DNA from: Trinickia sp. Y13 | GTDB lineage: Bacteria; Pseudomonadota; Gammaproteobacteria; Burkholderiales; Burkholderiaceae | DNA: 64,000 bases | Direction: 5' to 3' | Assembly: GCF_029522115.1 (NCBI RefSeq) | Contig: NZ_JAKWFK010000002.1 | Coordinates: forward strand, 124,001-188,000 | In this document: positions 37,479 to 46,994 of the stretch, one piece after another | Position numbering within the stretch: position 1 is the first letter of the stretch | Layout of the letters: each line of letters starts with the position of its first letter | Translations under genes and position numbers: made by a program | The notes under the pieces: generated by a model | The model's input: the letters and a program-made list of their open reading frames with translations, nothing else | Databases searched by the model: none | What the model was told of the DNA's origin: nothing

Positions 37479-37584
37479 TAGCCGGGCGTGGCCAATCAGC
37501 CCGCGCGCGGCGCGCTGGATGCAAAATGGGGGCGCGGCCGTGACTTTGGCACGACCGTGCGGCGAAACCGGGCCCGCGCGGTGT

Positions 37585-38280
37585 TTAACTGCCGGTGGTC
37601 GCTCCCGCCGCAAGATGCGTATGAGCAGCTTGCCGCAGCTGCTCGATTTGCTTTCCCCAACGGTTGAGTACGGCCGAGCGATCGGTTGCTGCGCCAGTCA
37701 GTTCAAATGCGATCCCGCTGGTTAGGCGGGCGTATCCCACTTGCTGGATTTCACCTGCATCGATCGTTGCGATGAATTGCGCCAGCCCACGGGCAGCCAT
37801 TCCGGGTGCGCCGCTTCCACCACTTCCACCGCTTCCACCACTTCCACCGCCCTCACCGGCTTCGCGCGCAGACATCGTTTCAACAGACAACTGCACCTGA
37901 TAGAACGCGCCTTCATGCACGAAGGTGAGCGCCGCTTGCGCGCGTCGACGGTCGCCCTGCGTCGTCGCCATACGCTGGCCGTGCGACTCCGTCCGCTGAG
38001 CCGCCACAGCTTCGTCTGCAAACATCAGCGCACCGACCGCGCGCGAACTCGGCCACAGCGCGAACGCGAGATGTCGCGCATCGGGCGCATAGAGCTCGCC
38101 CAGGCCGAGCAGCGACGTACGCAAACGCCCTTGTGCGTCGCACGTGATGAGCGACGCGCTGAAACCCACCTTCGAAGCGAGCGCCGTCCCATCGAACAGC
38201 GCCAAGAGAGAAGGCGGCCACGCGTCGAACGCGCACTGCTCGAGCGCGCGTGCCGCCGCCGGCTCAGCGGAAGAAGACAT
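37585..38280 (-). CDS. Uncharacterised protein with Gly-Ser linker, coupled to the ferritin-like gene
   Basis: The 231-residue cytoplasmic protein has no recognised domain. The N-terminal 130 residues resemble a globular alpha/beta segment (WPPSLLALFDGTALASKVGF), and the last 70 residues form a second segment. A flexible linker GGGSGGSGGSGGSG joins them, encoded by a 9-bp tandem repeat. The ATG at 38280 overlaps the end of the ferritin-like gene by 17 bp, so the pair is translationally coupled and probably acts together. No function can be assigned. Confidence 0.7.
   Translation of the reverse strand: MSSSAEPAAARALEQCAFDAWPPSLLALFDGTALASKVGFSASLITCDAQGRLRTSLLGLGELYAPDARHLAFALWPSSRAVGALMFADEAVAAQRTESHGQRMATTQGDRRRAQAALTFVHEGAFYQVQLSVETMSAREAGEGGGSGGSGGSGGSGAPGMAARGLAQFIATIDAGEIQQVGYARLTSGIAFELTGAATDRSAVLNRWGKQIEQLRQAAHTHLAAGATTGS
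37812..37856. repeat. 9-bp in-frame tandem repeat encoding a Gly-Ser linker
   Basis: Four alternating copies of CGCTTCCAC/CACTTCCAC plus a divergent fifth unit, within the gene at 37585-38280. The nine-base unit keeps the reading frame and encodes Gly-Ser-Gly. Linker length could vary between strains without disrupting the protein. Confidence 0.8.
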
Positions 38281-39091
38281 GCTGAGCAACTTTCGCGAGC
38301 GGATAGTGCACACCCGGTTGGATGCGTGCGGGAATGTCGAGCGGCTTGAGCAGCATTTTCACGCACATATCGGCCGACAGATTGCGCCGCACGAGCGAAC
38401 TGATGCGCGATGCGCGCTCACGGTTGTACGCGGAATCGTGAACCCGCTCCGGATAGCGAATCGCGAACACGTGCCGCAACGCGATCTCGGAATCCTCGCT
38501 CTTGATTTCGATCACACGGCGCAGCAACGCCCCGAGCACGGCCAGGCGGCCATTGCCTTCGATCAAGTTGTATTTTTTGAAGTACTTGAAAAAGTGTTTG
38601 TAGTGGCGCACTTCGTCGCTGCGGATGTGATCGGTGATCTCCTTGAGCACGGGTTCGTCGGAACATTCGTTGATGGCCCGATACAACGTGGCCGTGCCCG
38701 TTTCGACGACGCAACGCGCCACCATTTCTAGTGCACGGGTTTTTTCGAACTCTTCGAGTGAACAGGTTTTCGAGTATTCGTCGAAGAAATTGCGAAATGC
38801 GGTGTCCCAATCGAATTCGGGCCACACGTGGGCGATATAGGCTTTCAGCGCGCGCCCGTGCTGCAGCTCCTCAGGCTCCCATTCCCGATTGAGCCAGGCG
38901 GATACTTCCGGATCGCCGTCGAAATACGCCGTGAGATTGCTCGTATACAGATCGGTGCCACTTTCGATGAACGAGGCCGCGCACAGCAGCAGCAGCAAGT
39001 CTTCATTGGCCGCGGCGCGTTGACGATCGATCCGGGAGAGATCGATATCCTCGATGCGCCAAGGCATCACATGTTTCGAGTCGATGGTCAT
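38264..39091 (-). CDS. Ferritin-like diiron-fold protein, function unknown
   Basis: The 275-residue protein has two pairs of ferritin-like ligand motifs. Glu in AASFIESGTD is followed by ExxH in PEELQHGRAL, and Glu in CVVETGTATLY is followed by ExxH in SDEVRHYKHFF. This predicts a four-helix bundle binding two iron or manganese ions. The remainder (residues 190-275) is helical and basic. It is soluble with no signal peptide. The ATG at 39091 has GGAG about ten bases upstream. A GTG at 39115 is less likely. It overlaps the next gene by 17 bp. It could be an oxidase or oxygenase rather than iron storage. Confidence 0.8.
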   Translation of the reverse strand: MTIDSKHVMPWRIEDIDLSRIDRQRAAANEDLLLLLCAASFIESGTDLYTSNLTAYFDGDPEVSAWLNREWEPEELQHGRALKAYIAHVWPEFDWDTAFRNFFDEYSKTCSLEEFEKTRALEMVARCVVETGTATLYRAINECSDEPVLKEITDHIRSDEVRHYKHFFKYFKKYNLIEGNGRLAVLGALLRRVIEIKSEDSEIALRHVFAIRYPERVHDSAYNRERASRISSLVRRNLSADMCVKMLLKPLDIPARIQPGVHYPLAKVAQHVFFR

Positions 39092-39582
39092 GGCGTTACG
39101 CTCCCAAAACCGCACCTCTCAATCCGCGTCGCGCGGCGAACGGCCCTCGCAAAAGCTTGTTGCGGAAATCGAAATACGGCGCCGGTGAAATTTCGTTAGG
39201 GCTTATCACTATGGATCTTAGCCGCAGTTCCACGAAACTGCTTCGATCATGCACAGACCCATGGACCTGAAGTTCGGTTCCGGAGGCCGCGCATACGTGG
39301 GGCGTAATCGTATTACGAAGTATTAGACGAGAGATTCGAGACGCGGGAAATTGCGACGAATTCCCGCTTTGCGTTCTCGCGGACGCGGATACGCCAAAAG
39401 GGCGATAGAAATAGGGACGCAACGGTAAGCCGCCTTCCACTGAAGAGGTGAAGTGGCTTTGGGGGCGCGAATATTACGCCGCGCTTGCCGCGCGGCTTCG
39501 CCAAGTGCAGCGCACCGCCTCGCATCGGGCCGTCCGCAGTGGAAACGGCTGCGCGAGCGAAGCGGCGCTCAAGACGATCGAG
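39092..39582. other. Intergenic region between the autotransporter and ferritin-like genes
   Basis: This 491-bp region has no recognisable gene. A hairpin GCGGGAA (39343-39349) / TTCCCGC (39361-39367) is the only notable structure and has no good T-tract on the autotransporter strand. The promoter of the ferritin-like gene should lie here but was not identified. Confidence 0.45.
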
Positions 39583-42500
39583 TTACCAAGACCAGCGCAC
39601 GCCGGCGTTGCCGCCGATGGTCCGGACGTGTTCACCGTCCAAGTTGGTGCCCCAACTGACGGCCGCATACACGCTCCCGTGCTTCGAGAACTTCGTGACG
39701 GTGCCCACGTCGACACGCGCCGTCGTTTGGTTGACCGGCGTGCCGATCGACGTGACGCCGTCGTACGTTTGCTGGTCGCCGTTGGCAAATGCGTGCAGGA
39801 CGTTCAATCCGAAATACGGTTGCCACGTTGCGCCCATTGCGTCCCACATACCGGCAAATCGCACGCCCATGCGGCCAAGCACCGTGTTGCCGTCACCGAA
39901 CTGCACTTTGGATGCCGCGTCGGTGAAGTCGTTGATCGACAGATGCTCATAGCTTAATTGCAGCTGCGGCTCCATCGTCAGACCATGACCGATCGCGATC
40001 GGCATCCCGGCTTCGATCGAGGCTGTGACGGCGGTCCCATGTGTACTGGCCTGAACGTTGTCGCGCGAATGGGCGTCCGCGGAGAGGGCGGTTCCGGAGA
40101 CCACCGCATCCGTGTACCAGCCGCTCGGGCCGATATGCGTCCAGTAGCCCGCAAGGCTGTACGCATTGACGGAGAGATGCCCGACGTCGCTGTTCGGCAT
40201 CCCGACGGCCGTTCCGCTGACCTCGCCCGTGGCGCGGGCCATGCCGAAGTAGAACCCGTAGTGGTTGCGATGACCGCTAGGCGTCCCATCGGCGTAGATG
40301 TCCTGACCGATCTGCACACCGCCGAGCGTGCCATCGAATTGCGGGCTTACATCGCCCGCTTCCGAGAGAACGGATTTCGCGCCCCATACCCGGCCCCACG
40401 AGGCGGGCAGGCGGCCAGTTTCGCCGAGCAGCATTTGATCGCCCTGTCGCAAATGGAATTCGTCGATCTGCATCCAGTCGAGTTGACGCATGACGTTGGG
40501 CATCTGCGCGTAGAGCGCTACTTCTGGCCGGTACAGCGTGATGGCTTGGCTACCTGCGGCCGGCAATGCAGGCGTTCCCACGGCAGTTGCCCCGGCCGAC
40601 GCATGGCTGCCGCCTGCGGACGACGGATCGGTCGCAGCCGCCACCGTATTGCGCAGATACCAATCCTCCGAAGTGCCCGGCGTTACGCCGCCTTTGGCCA
40701 AGTAGTACTCGTATGCGCCGGCTTTGATCACGCCGCCCGCCAACGTGAACGCGTTCGGATCGGTCGTCGCGCCTCCGGCCGCGTTCACGACCTCGATACC
40801 GTTCGCTACGGTCGGCGCGCCGCCTCCACCCACGTTGGTCACTTTGAGCGTGGTGGTGCCCGTTGCGGCGCCGCCATTGACGATGAGCTTGTCCGAAGCC
40901 GAGTTGTCTCCTGCGAGCACGGTGTTCAGTGCAATGGTCGCATTCTGGCCGACATAGTCGTGCACCTGCAGGGTGTTGCCGACCTGACCGTTGCCGCCGC
41001 CCAATTGCACGAGCCCCGCATTGGTCAGCTTGCCGTTGATCGCGAAGCTACCGCTTGCATTCGTCGCGAACGCGTTCCACGCATTGGCGACGGCGATCGT
41101 TCCGTTGTTCACTGTGTCGCCGTTCACAGCGCCATAGCCGCCCAGCGTCGCGCCCGCGGCAACCGACGTCGCCCCGGCGATCGTGGCGGTGCTGTGCGAC
41201 GCATCGCCGACGATTAGCGCACCGGCCGCCACGGTCGAACCGCCGGAATACACATTGGCGCCGTTCAACGTCAGCGTGCCCGCGCCGTCCTTCTCGACTA
41301 CGCCTGAGCCGCTGATTAGGCCCGCGTACGTCCCGTTCGTGTTCTGCTCGAATTGCACGAGACCGTTGTCGGTCACGGCCGAGGGCAAGCTCTGCGCGCT
41401 TGCTTGCAGCACGGCCGCCTGATCGACGGTCACGCCGCCCGCGAACTGAGCGCCGCTGCCGCCGAGCACCAGCGTGCCCTGCTGGACCTCGGCTGCGACC
41501 GTGCCGGTCACCGCGCCGTTGACCGTCAGCGTTCCCGAACCGGTCTTCGCCAGGATCCCCGCGCCGTCGATGCCCTGGTTGATCGTCGTTTGAAAACCTT
41601 GCGTATCGATCGTGCCGCCATTGGACGTCACGGAGATGGCGCGCGTACTCGCCAGGTCCAGACTAGCGCCCAGTTGCAGCGTGCCGCCGTCGAACGTCAC
41701 GCCGCCCGCCGCGCCGCCTAGCGCATTGTCCGCCGACACCGACAACACGCCCTGCTTGAGCAGGGTCCCGCCCGTGTAGGTATTGCCGCTCGATGCCGAC
41801 GGCGCCAGCGTCAGCGTGCCGGCGCCGTCTTTCTCGACCGCGCCCGAACCGGTGATGAGGCCCGTGTACGTCCCGTCCGTGCTCTGCTCGAATTGCACGA
41901 GGCCGTTGTCGGTCACGGCCAATGGTAGGCTCTGTGCGCTCGCCTGCAGTGTGCCGGCTTGGTCGACGAGCATCGTCCCCGAGTAGGTCGCATTGTTGCC
42001 GGACAGCACGAGCGTCCCCTGTTGGACTTCGGTGGACGTCACGCCCATGCTGCCGATCGAATTTGTGATCGTCCATATGCCGCTGTCTTTCTTTTGAAGC
42101 GTGTCGAAGTTGGTGACCGTCGTGGGCAGCGTTGCCGAGCCGGTGCCATTGAGCGTGAGCAGATCGTTGCCGCCCCCGCCGTTGATGGAGCCTGAGACGC
42201 TGGACCCCGTGTACAGGTTGAGCGTGTCGTTGCCGCCTGCAAAAACCAGGTTGCCTACCACTTTGCCGAGATTGGAGAACACCACGGCGCCGTTGCCCGA
42301 CGCCCCCATGACATTGCCCGGCGCCTGGATTACACCGGTGGCATTGTTGATGACGGTATTCGTGCCGGAGGTGTTTTGAAACCAGATGGCGGCGGAATGC
42401 AGGCCTTGGATGGTGCCATTGTTGACGATTTGGTTGCCGGTGCCTTCCGGGTTGACCGCTTCGGCGCTGCCTTGCGTGCCGGAGGCCAGCACCGTTGCAC

Positions 42501-42951
42501 CCTGCTGCACGGTGAGCGTGGAGTTGTTGCGGAAATCGATCGTATTGCCGCCCGTGCCGTAGGTGCCGCTGGTGCTCGTCGCAGCGTTTTGCACGAGCGC
42601 GCCGGATTGCACGACGATGTTGCTGTTGTCCGATAGCGCGATCGCGCTGCTGTCGCCAACGATGATCTGCGCGTTGGAACCGATCGTGACCTGGGCGCCC
42701 GATGCCGTGCTCGGCCCGGCACCGATTTGCGTCGGCCATGGCGACGGCGAACTGGTGTCGCAGGTCGTGACCGAACCCGACGTCGTGCAGTTGGCATGCG
42801 CCAGCGCGGGGAGCAGTGAGATGTAGCCAAGGACAGCGAGCGTCGTCGCCTTTGGGTATAGCTTCAATCTCTGGCCGGCCGAGCGATTGTGAGCGGCGAA
42901 CGCGCTCGTATAGCCATGCGTTGTGGGTTGAGGATCAAATTTTTTCCGCAT
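39583..42951 (-). CDS. Type V autotransporter, pertactin-like passenger
   Basis: The 1122-residue protein has an extended signal region (about residues 1-53, ending LGYISLLPALAHA). The passenger of about 750 residues is a Gly/Thr/Asn/Val-rich beta-helix of the pertactin type (SGAVEKDGAGTLTL, LLKQGVLSVSADNALGG). The C-terminal barrel of about 260 residues begins near GRLPASWGRVWGAKSVLSEA and ends in VRWSW. It would be exported to the cell surface, possibly as an adhesin or biofilm factor. No protease or lipase catalytic motif was seen. Two passenger segments are near-duplicates. Only one Cys pair is present, close to the signal peptide. No strong ribosome-binding site precedes the ATG. Confidence 0.92.
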   Translation of the reverse strand: MRKKFDPQPTTHGYTSAFAAHNRSAGQRLKLYPKATTLAVLGYISLLPALAHANCTTSGSVTTCDTSSPSPWPTQIGAGPSTASGAQVTIGSNAQIIVGDSSAIALSDNSNIVVQSGALVQNAATSTSGTYGTGGNTIDFRNNSTLTVQQGATVLASGTQGSAEAVNPEGTGNQIVNNGTIQGLHSAAIWFQNTSGTNTVINNATGVIQAPGNVMGASGNGAVVFSNLGKVVGNLVFAGGNDTLNLYTGSSVSGSINGGGGNDLLTLNGTGSATLPTTVTNFDTLQKKDSGIWTITNSIGSMGVTSTEVQQGTLVLSGNNATYSGTMLVDQAGTLQASAQSLPLAVTDNGLVQFEQSTDGTYTGLITGSGAVEKDGAGTLTLAPSASSGNTYTGGTLLKQGVLSVSADNALGGAAGGVTFDGGTLQLGASLDLASTRAISVTSNGGTIDTQGFQTTINQGIDGAGILAKTGSGTLTVNGAVTGTVAAEVQQGTLVLGGSGAQFAGGVTVDQAAVLQASAQSLPSAVTDNGLVQFEQNTNGTYAGLISGSGVVEKDGAGTLTLNGANVYSGGSTVAAGALIVGDASHSTATIAGATSVAAGATLGGYGAVNGDTVNNGTIAVANAWNAFATNASGSFAINGKLTNAGLVQLGGGNGQVGNTLQVHDYVGQNATIALNTVLAGDNSASDKLIVNGGAATGTTTLKVTNVGGGGAPTVANGIEVVNAAGGATTDPNAFTLAGGVIKAGAYEYYLAKGGVTPGTSEDWYLRNTVAAATDPSSAGGSHASAGATAVGTPALPAAGSQAITLYRPEVALYAQMPNVMRQLDWMQIDEFHLRQGDQMLLGETGRLPASWGRVWGAKSVLSEAGDVSPQFDGTLGGVQIGQDIYADGTPSGHRNHYGFYFGMARATGEVSGTAVGMPNSDVGHLSVNAYSLAGYWTHIGPSGWYTDAVVSGTALSADAHSRDNVQASTHGTAVTASIEAGMPIAIGHGLTMEPQLQLSYEHLSINDFTDAASKVQFGDGNTVLGRMGVRFAGMWDAMGATWQPYFGLNVLHAFANGDQQTYDGVTSIGTPVNQTTARVDVGTVTKFSKHGSVYAAVSWGTNLDGEHVRTIGGNAGVRWSW
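41266..41490. repeat. Autotransporter passenger repeat, copy 2
   Basis: This segment encodes EVQQGTLVLGGSGAQ through VEKDGAGTLTLN. It closely matches a segment about 540 bp away (41808-42032), including the shared stretches SLPxAVTDNGLVQFEQ. DNA identity by eye is high across about 220 bp, suggesting a past internal duplication. Confidence 0.75.
41808..42032. repeat. Autotransporter passenger repeat, copy 1
   Basis: This is the partner of 41266-41490. It encodes EVQQGTLVLSGNNAT through VEKDGAGTLTLA. It lies closer to the N-terminus of the passenger. Recombination between the two copies would delete about 540 bp in frame. Confidence 0.75.
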
Positions 42952-43436
42952 ATGTCTTATCGATTGGTCGGGGCCGATGGAACGATGTAATAGATGCGAG
43001 CGCGGGGTGCCGCGTCTCGAATGTCAGAAGAAACTCGATTGAGTGAACGAAGACCGTGGTGACTCACATAGCGAGAGACAATACAAAAATTCTTAGCCAT
43101 AAAAGGCTAAAGATTGTTATCCGCGTTGATTGAAATCGCGACACGAATGATTAATTCGTCGAGACACCAAATAGCCACGAAAAAGCAAACGTTTGCTTTT
43201 TCGTGGCTATTTGTTTTTTCAGATCTTGACGGCGATTGACCGATGACAACGATCAGTCGCCTTGACGACACGCGCGCATCGCTAGAACCGTCGTTTCTTC
43301 AACGAAGCGGGGGAAGGCGGCGCGCGCTCAAAGCACGCCGACGATGACATCGTCGCCGCGCTCGAGCGCGAGAAGACGCTGCCGAATGATGTGAGGGATG
43401 AGCCGCCGGAGGGAACGGGAGCGTGGATCCGTTCGT
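42952..43436. other. Intergenic region with long palindrome upstream of the autotransporter
   Basis: This 485-bp region, between the chemoreceptor stop and the autotransporter start (both minus strand), is AT-richer than its surroundings from 43080 to 43220. It contains a small hairpin TTAGCC-ATAAAA-GGCTAA (43093-43110, followed by GAATTTTT on the minus strand) and ACGAAT-GATTA-ATTCGT (43143-43159). A 46-bp perfect palindrome is annotated separately. Confidence 0.6.
43168..43219 (+). terminator. 46-bp perfect palindrome with T-tract (terminator or sRNA 3' end)
   Basis: Positions 43168-43213 are a perfect inverted repeat of 23+23 bp centred at 43190/43191. Its central part, GCAAACGTTTGC, also resembles a PurR/LacI-type operator. 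On the plus strand TTTTTT (43214-43219) follows directly, giving a very strong intrinsic terminator. Yet no plus-strand gene precedes it. The minus-strand side has no T-tract. Confidence 0.6.
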
Positions 43437-44993
43437 TTAAGGAAGCGTCTCTCCCACAGCAAACGAGGCCACCGTCCTGCGCAGATTCGCGGCCTGCTCT
43501 TTCAACGACTGAGCTGCGGCCGCGGCCTGCCCGACCAACGCCGCGTTCTGCTGCGTCACCCCATCCATCTGCACGACGGCCTCGCCCACTTGCTCGATGC
43601 CACGGCTTTGCTCGGTCGAGGCGACTGCGATATCGCCCATCGTTTCCGCCACGCGCTTGATCGCGTCCTTCACTTGGCCCATCGTTACACCAACGTTCGC
43701 CGCTTGCTGCGACCCGCTTTCGATCATCTCGACGGAAGTACCGATAAGCTCCTTGATCTCCTTGGCAGCCGCGGCCGATCGTTGTGCGAGGCTGCGCACT
43801 TCGCCGGCCACCACCGCGAAGCCCCGCCCTTGCTCGCCGGCGCGGGCCGCTTCCACCGCGGCGTTCAGCGCAAGAATGTTCGTCTGAAACGCGATTCCCT
43901 CGATCACGCTCGTGATCTCCGAAATCTTCGATGAACTCTCGCTGATCCGCGCAATCGTGCCAACCATGTTTTGCATGAGTTCATTTCCTTCGTCGGCCAT
44001 CGTCGTCGCGTTCACCGCCAGCGCATTCGCTTCACGCGCATTGTCCGCGTTACCCCTCACCGTTTCCGTCAACTGAGTCATGCTCGAGGCGGTTTCTTCC
44101 AACGAGGCCGCTTGGGTCTCCGTGCGCGCGGAAAGATCCGCGTTGCCGTTGGCGATCTCGTCGGCCGCCGTGCTCACAGCTTCGGACGCTGTCTTAATCT
44201 CGCGCACTGTTGCACTAAGCTGCGCATCCATCGTTTTCAGCGCATCGAGCAGTGCGCCGAATTCGTCTTGATTGAACACTGACACGCGATTGTCGAGCTT
44301 GCCCTCGGCGATCCGGCGCGCGATGCCGACCGCTTGGCTTAGCGGCGCGGTAATAGCGCGTGTCAAGAAGATCGATACGCCGAAGCCCATCAGCACACCC
44401 GCAGCAATACAGGCCAGGCACGTCCAGAGCACGCTTTTATACGTCGAAGCGCTGTCTCTCATGAATCGCTTCGCCTTTTCGGCATTCACGCCTGCATCTT
44501 CCTCGAGAGCGGCGCCGAGTGCGTCCGAACGCTGCTCGACCGCGGCGATCGCACTATCGGCCGCGTCGAAGTTGTCGGCTTTCAGCATGACGACGATGTC
44601 GTCGACACTGGACTTGAATGCAGGCAACTCGCGCGACACCGTTTCGGCGATCATGCGCTCCTTCGTATCGCTAAAGCTTACACGGGCATAGTCGGCCCAC
44701 ACACTGTCAAGCTTCTGAAGATCCGACTCGAGCTCGGGCACGCTCTCTCTCACCCCCGAATCCGTCCGCAGTGCTTGCATGCGTCGAAGCGCGACGCGCA
44801 CCTTCAACTGCAGCGATCTCACCTCGGAAATCTGCACGATCGGCATCGTCACCGATGAATAGGATGCCTGACTATTGCGTGCGATCTTCTGCGCGCCGGC
44901 AAGCCCCGATAGTCCGATCACAACCATCAATGCGATGCACGCGAAGAAGGAAACGGAAATCTTGAATTTAATTGTTCTTAGAAAAACGCTCAT
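43437..44993 (-). CDS. Methyl-accepting chemotaxis protein (Tar/Tsr-type, four-helix-bundle sensor)
   Basis: The 518-residue protein has TM1 at about residues 10-30 and a periplasmic helical sensor of about 150 residues. TM2 follows (about 185-210, [20 protein letters not shown]), then a HAMP segment and a cytoplasmic signalling domain. The signalling tip contains the conserved hairpin [21 protein letters not shown]. The C-terminus lacks the CheR/CheB-tethering pentapeptide. The start ATG of [10 protein letters not shown] has GGAG five bases upstream. It is divergent from the porin of a transport cluster and may sense the same nutrient. Confidence 0.92.
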   Translation of the reverse strand: MSVFLRTIKFKISVSFFACIALMVVIGLSGLAGAQKIARNSQASYSSVTMPIVQISEVRSLQLKVRVALRRMQALRTDSGVRESVPELESDLQKLDSVWADYARVSFSDTKERMIAETVSRELPAFKSSVDDIVVMLKADNFDAADSAIAAVEQRSDALGAALEEDAGVNAEKAKRFMRDSASTYKSVLWTCLACIAAGVLMGFGVSIFLTRAITAPLSQAVGIARRIAEGKLDNRVSVFNQDEFGALLDALKTMDAQLSATVREIKTASEAVSTAADEIANGNADLSARTETQAASLEETASSMTQLTETVRGNADNAREANALAVNATTMADEGNELMQNMVGTIARISESSSKISEITSVIEGIAFQTNILALNAAVEAARAGEQGRGFAVVAGEVRSLAQRSAAAAKEIKELIGTSVEMIESGSQQAANVGVTMGQVKDAIKRVAETMGDIAVASTEQSRGIEQVGEAVVQMDGVTQQNAALVGQAAAAAQSLKEQAANLRRTVASFAVGETLP

Positions 44994-45245
44994 GGGTCTC
45001 CACCTGGCGTGCAACGAATTAGCGCATTGTATTCAGCCCGTTTCAAAGAAAGCTGTCAGCGCGCGCCAGGTTTGTAACAACGCGTCGGCGTCGCCCAATC
45101 GCCACGGACGCAATGGGGTAAGTACGGACGTAAAAGGCGCTTTTCTGACAGCCGGTAGACAGCTTGCCCTCCATACCATCCGGTCACTGCTCGAAGAACT
45201 CGACGAGCGGCAACCGAGACAACAATCAGATGCTGGAGACATTCG

Positions 45246-46739
45246 ATGGAAAGGTGGACGAATCCGATCAAACAGCGGCGTGAGAAGAAACAGACGTCGT
45301 TACCGGGGCAGATACTTTACTGCGCGATAGCCGGCCTGGCGGCCGCGCCCGCCGCGCATGCGAGCCAACTGAGTACGCTTCAAGCCGAGATCCACAATCT
45401 CTCGGTGCAGCTCGACCAATTGAAGGCTGCGCAGACGCAGCAAGCCGCCACGCAGGCGCAGCAAGCGAAGCAGTTGGCTCAGCCAGTGGCCGTGGCGCAA
45501 GCGCCGGGCGTCGAACTCACGCCGATGAAAGCCGAGAAATTGAGCACTTCGGCCGAGTACGTGCGGCGCGGAACGATGCCGCATTCATTCATCGTGCCAG
45601 GCACCGATACGTCGCTCAGCATCGGCGGCTTCATCAACTTCCAAGGCATTTACGATCCGACCGAAAACCTCGGACCGAAATTCGCAATCGGCAACTTGGA
45701 TCCCAAGGGTAGCAACGCTCGCGCACAATCGGCACGTACGTTCCACTTCCAAGACAAGGTGTCGCGCCTGGTAGTCGGTAGCAGCACGCCAAGCCCGTAC
45801 GGCAACATCACGACGAACTTCGGCCTCGATTTCTACGGCTTCGTCTCGGGCGGCGACAACAACCAAGCGCTCCAAAACAACAGTTGGGGTGCACGGATCG
45901 TCACGGCGTACGGCACGATCGGGCCGTTCCTCGTCGGTATGGCCAACTCAAACTTCATCGACGATCCCGATTCGCTCGAGTCGTTCGACAACGCCGGGCC
46001 AGCCGGTTTGCCCGCGGCACGCACGCCGCAGATCCGATACACGATGCCGCTCGGAAAGGGAGGCGCGTTGTCGTTCGCACTTGAAAACCCGCAAACGGGC
46101 TATCAAGACACGCGAGACAACATCGAAGCGAACACCAAGACGAATCCGCTCCCCGATCTTTCCGTGAAGTACGAGCGCGAAGGCGATTGGGGGCACTTCC
46201 AAGTCTCGGGTTTGGCTCGCGACCTCGGGTTCACCGATCAAAACGGCGCGCGTAAGACAAAGTTCGGCGCGGCGGCGTTGATGGGCGTCACCTTCAATCT
46301 GCCGCACAGCAAGGACAACTTCGGCGGCCAGATCTGGTACGGCGCGGTCGGTCGCTACCTGCCTGACGACTTCGGTGCAAACGTCGCATCGGTCCTTGCA
46401 GTCGATAACGGTACGGCAGCCAATCCCACGGGCGCAGCCAATATCGAAATCCAGCCGGATGCGGGCGCCGAGTTGTTCTTCCAACACTGGTGGACGAAGA
46501 AGCTGCGCTCGAACCTCGGCCTCGGATACAACCACCAGCGCCTCGCCGCGTTCGTGCCGGCCGATCCGAACAACGCCGTCACCACGAAAACGGTCCACGT
46601 GAACTTCATCTACCGCCCTGTTCCCACCGTCGACGTCGGTCTCGAAGCAATGTGGGGGCAAAAGACGTTCCAAGCGAGCACGGGCCTGGGCAACCAATCG
46701 GCCTGGCGCCTCGAAGCCGGCGGTATCTGGCACTTCTAA
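45246..46739 (+). CDS. DcaP-like trimeric outer-membrane porin
   Basis: The 497-residue precursor has a signal peptide (ILYCAIAGLAAAPAAHA) and then an N-terminal coiled-coil (LQAEIHNLSVQLDQLKAAQ) rich in Gln and Ala. The beta-barrel ends in the outer-membrane terminal Phe (GGIWHF). This is the DcaP architecture, known in Acinetobacter and relatives for uptake of dicarboxylates such as phthalates. It is the first gene of a cluster with a NitT/TauT-type ABC importer, 255 bp upstream of the ATPase gene. GGAG lies just before the ATG. Confidence 0.85.
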   Translation: MERWTNPIKQRREKKQTSLPGQILYCAIAGLAAAPAAHASQLSTLQAEIHNLSVQLDQLKAAQTQQAATQAQQAKQLAQPVAVAQAPGVELTPMKAEKLSTSAEYVRRGTMPHSFIVPGTDTSLSIGGFINFQGIYDPTENLGPKFAIGNLDPKGSNARAQSARTFHFQDKVSRLVVGSSTPSPYGNITTNFGLDFYGFVSGGDNNQALQNNSWGARIVTAYGTIGPFLVGMANSNFIDDPDSLESFDNAGPAGLPAARTPQIRYTMPLGKGGALSFALENPQTGYQDTRDNIEANTKTNPLPDLSVKYEREGDWGHFQVSGLARDLGFTDQNGARKTKFGAAALMGVTFNLPHSKDNFGGQIWYGAVGRYLPDDFGANVASVLAVDNGTAANPTGAANIEIQPDAGAELFFQHWWTKKLRSNLGLGYNHQRLAAFVPADPNNAVTTKTVHVNFIYRPVPTVDVGLEAMWGQKTFQASTGLGNQSAWRLEAGGIWHF

Positions 46740-46994
46740 AGACCAACGACCTCAGCGTTCAGCGGCATGTGCAAGACCCGGTCCCGCATGCCGCCCTTCA
46801 AAGGAGCCACCTCTCATCGATTACTGCAATGCCACGAAGAGCAGTCGCCGCTTTTTCCCATTCCCGTATCCAACGTAAGAACGGACGGCTGAAAGAGCGA
46901 CCGGATAGGAGCGCGAAACGGAAAAATCCGGGCGGCGCAAGTTCAATGCAATCCGCCCATCGGTAGCCGATGGGCCCACGAAATAAGGTTTGTT
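46740..46994. other. Porin-ABC intergenic region with stem-loops
   Basis: This 255-bp gap contains GCGGCATG (46762-46769) pairing with CATGCCGC (46787-46794). A tight hairpin GCCCATCGG-TAG-CCGATGGGC (46955-46975) ends 19 bp before the ATPase ATG. Neither is followed by a T-tract. They may tune expression between porin and importer. Confidence 0.5.

Noticed and set aside
35799-37613. 604-residue open frame antisense to rhlE
   Set aside because: Arg/Leu/Ala-rich translation with no domain, entirely opposite a clear DEAD-box helicase; a GC-bias shadow.
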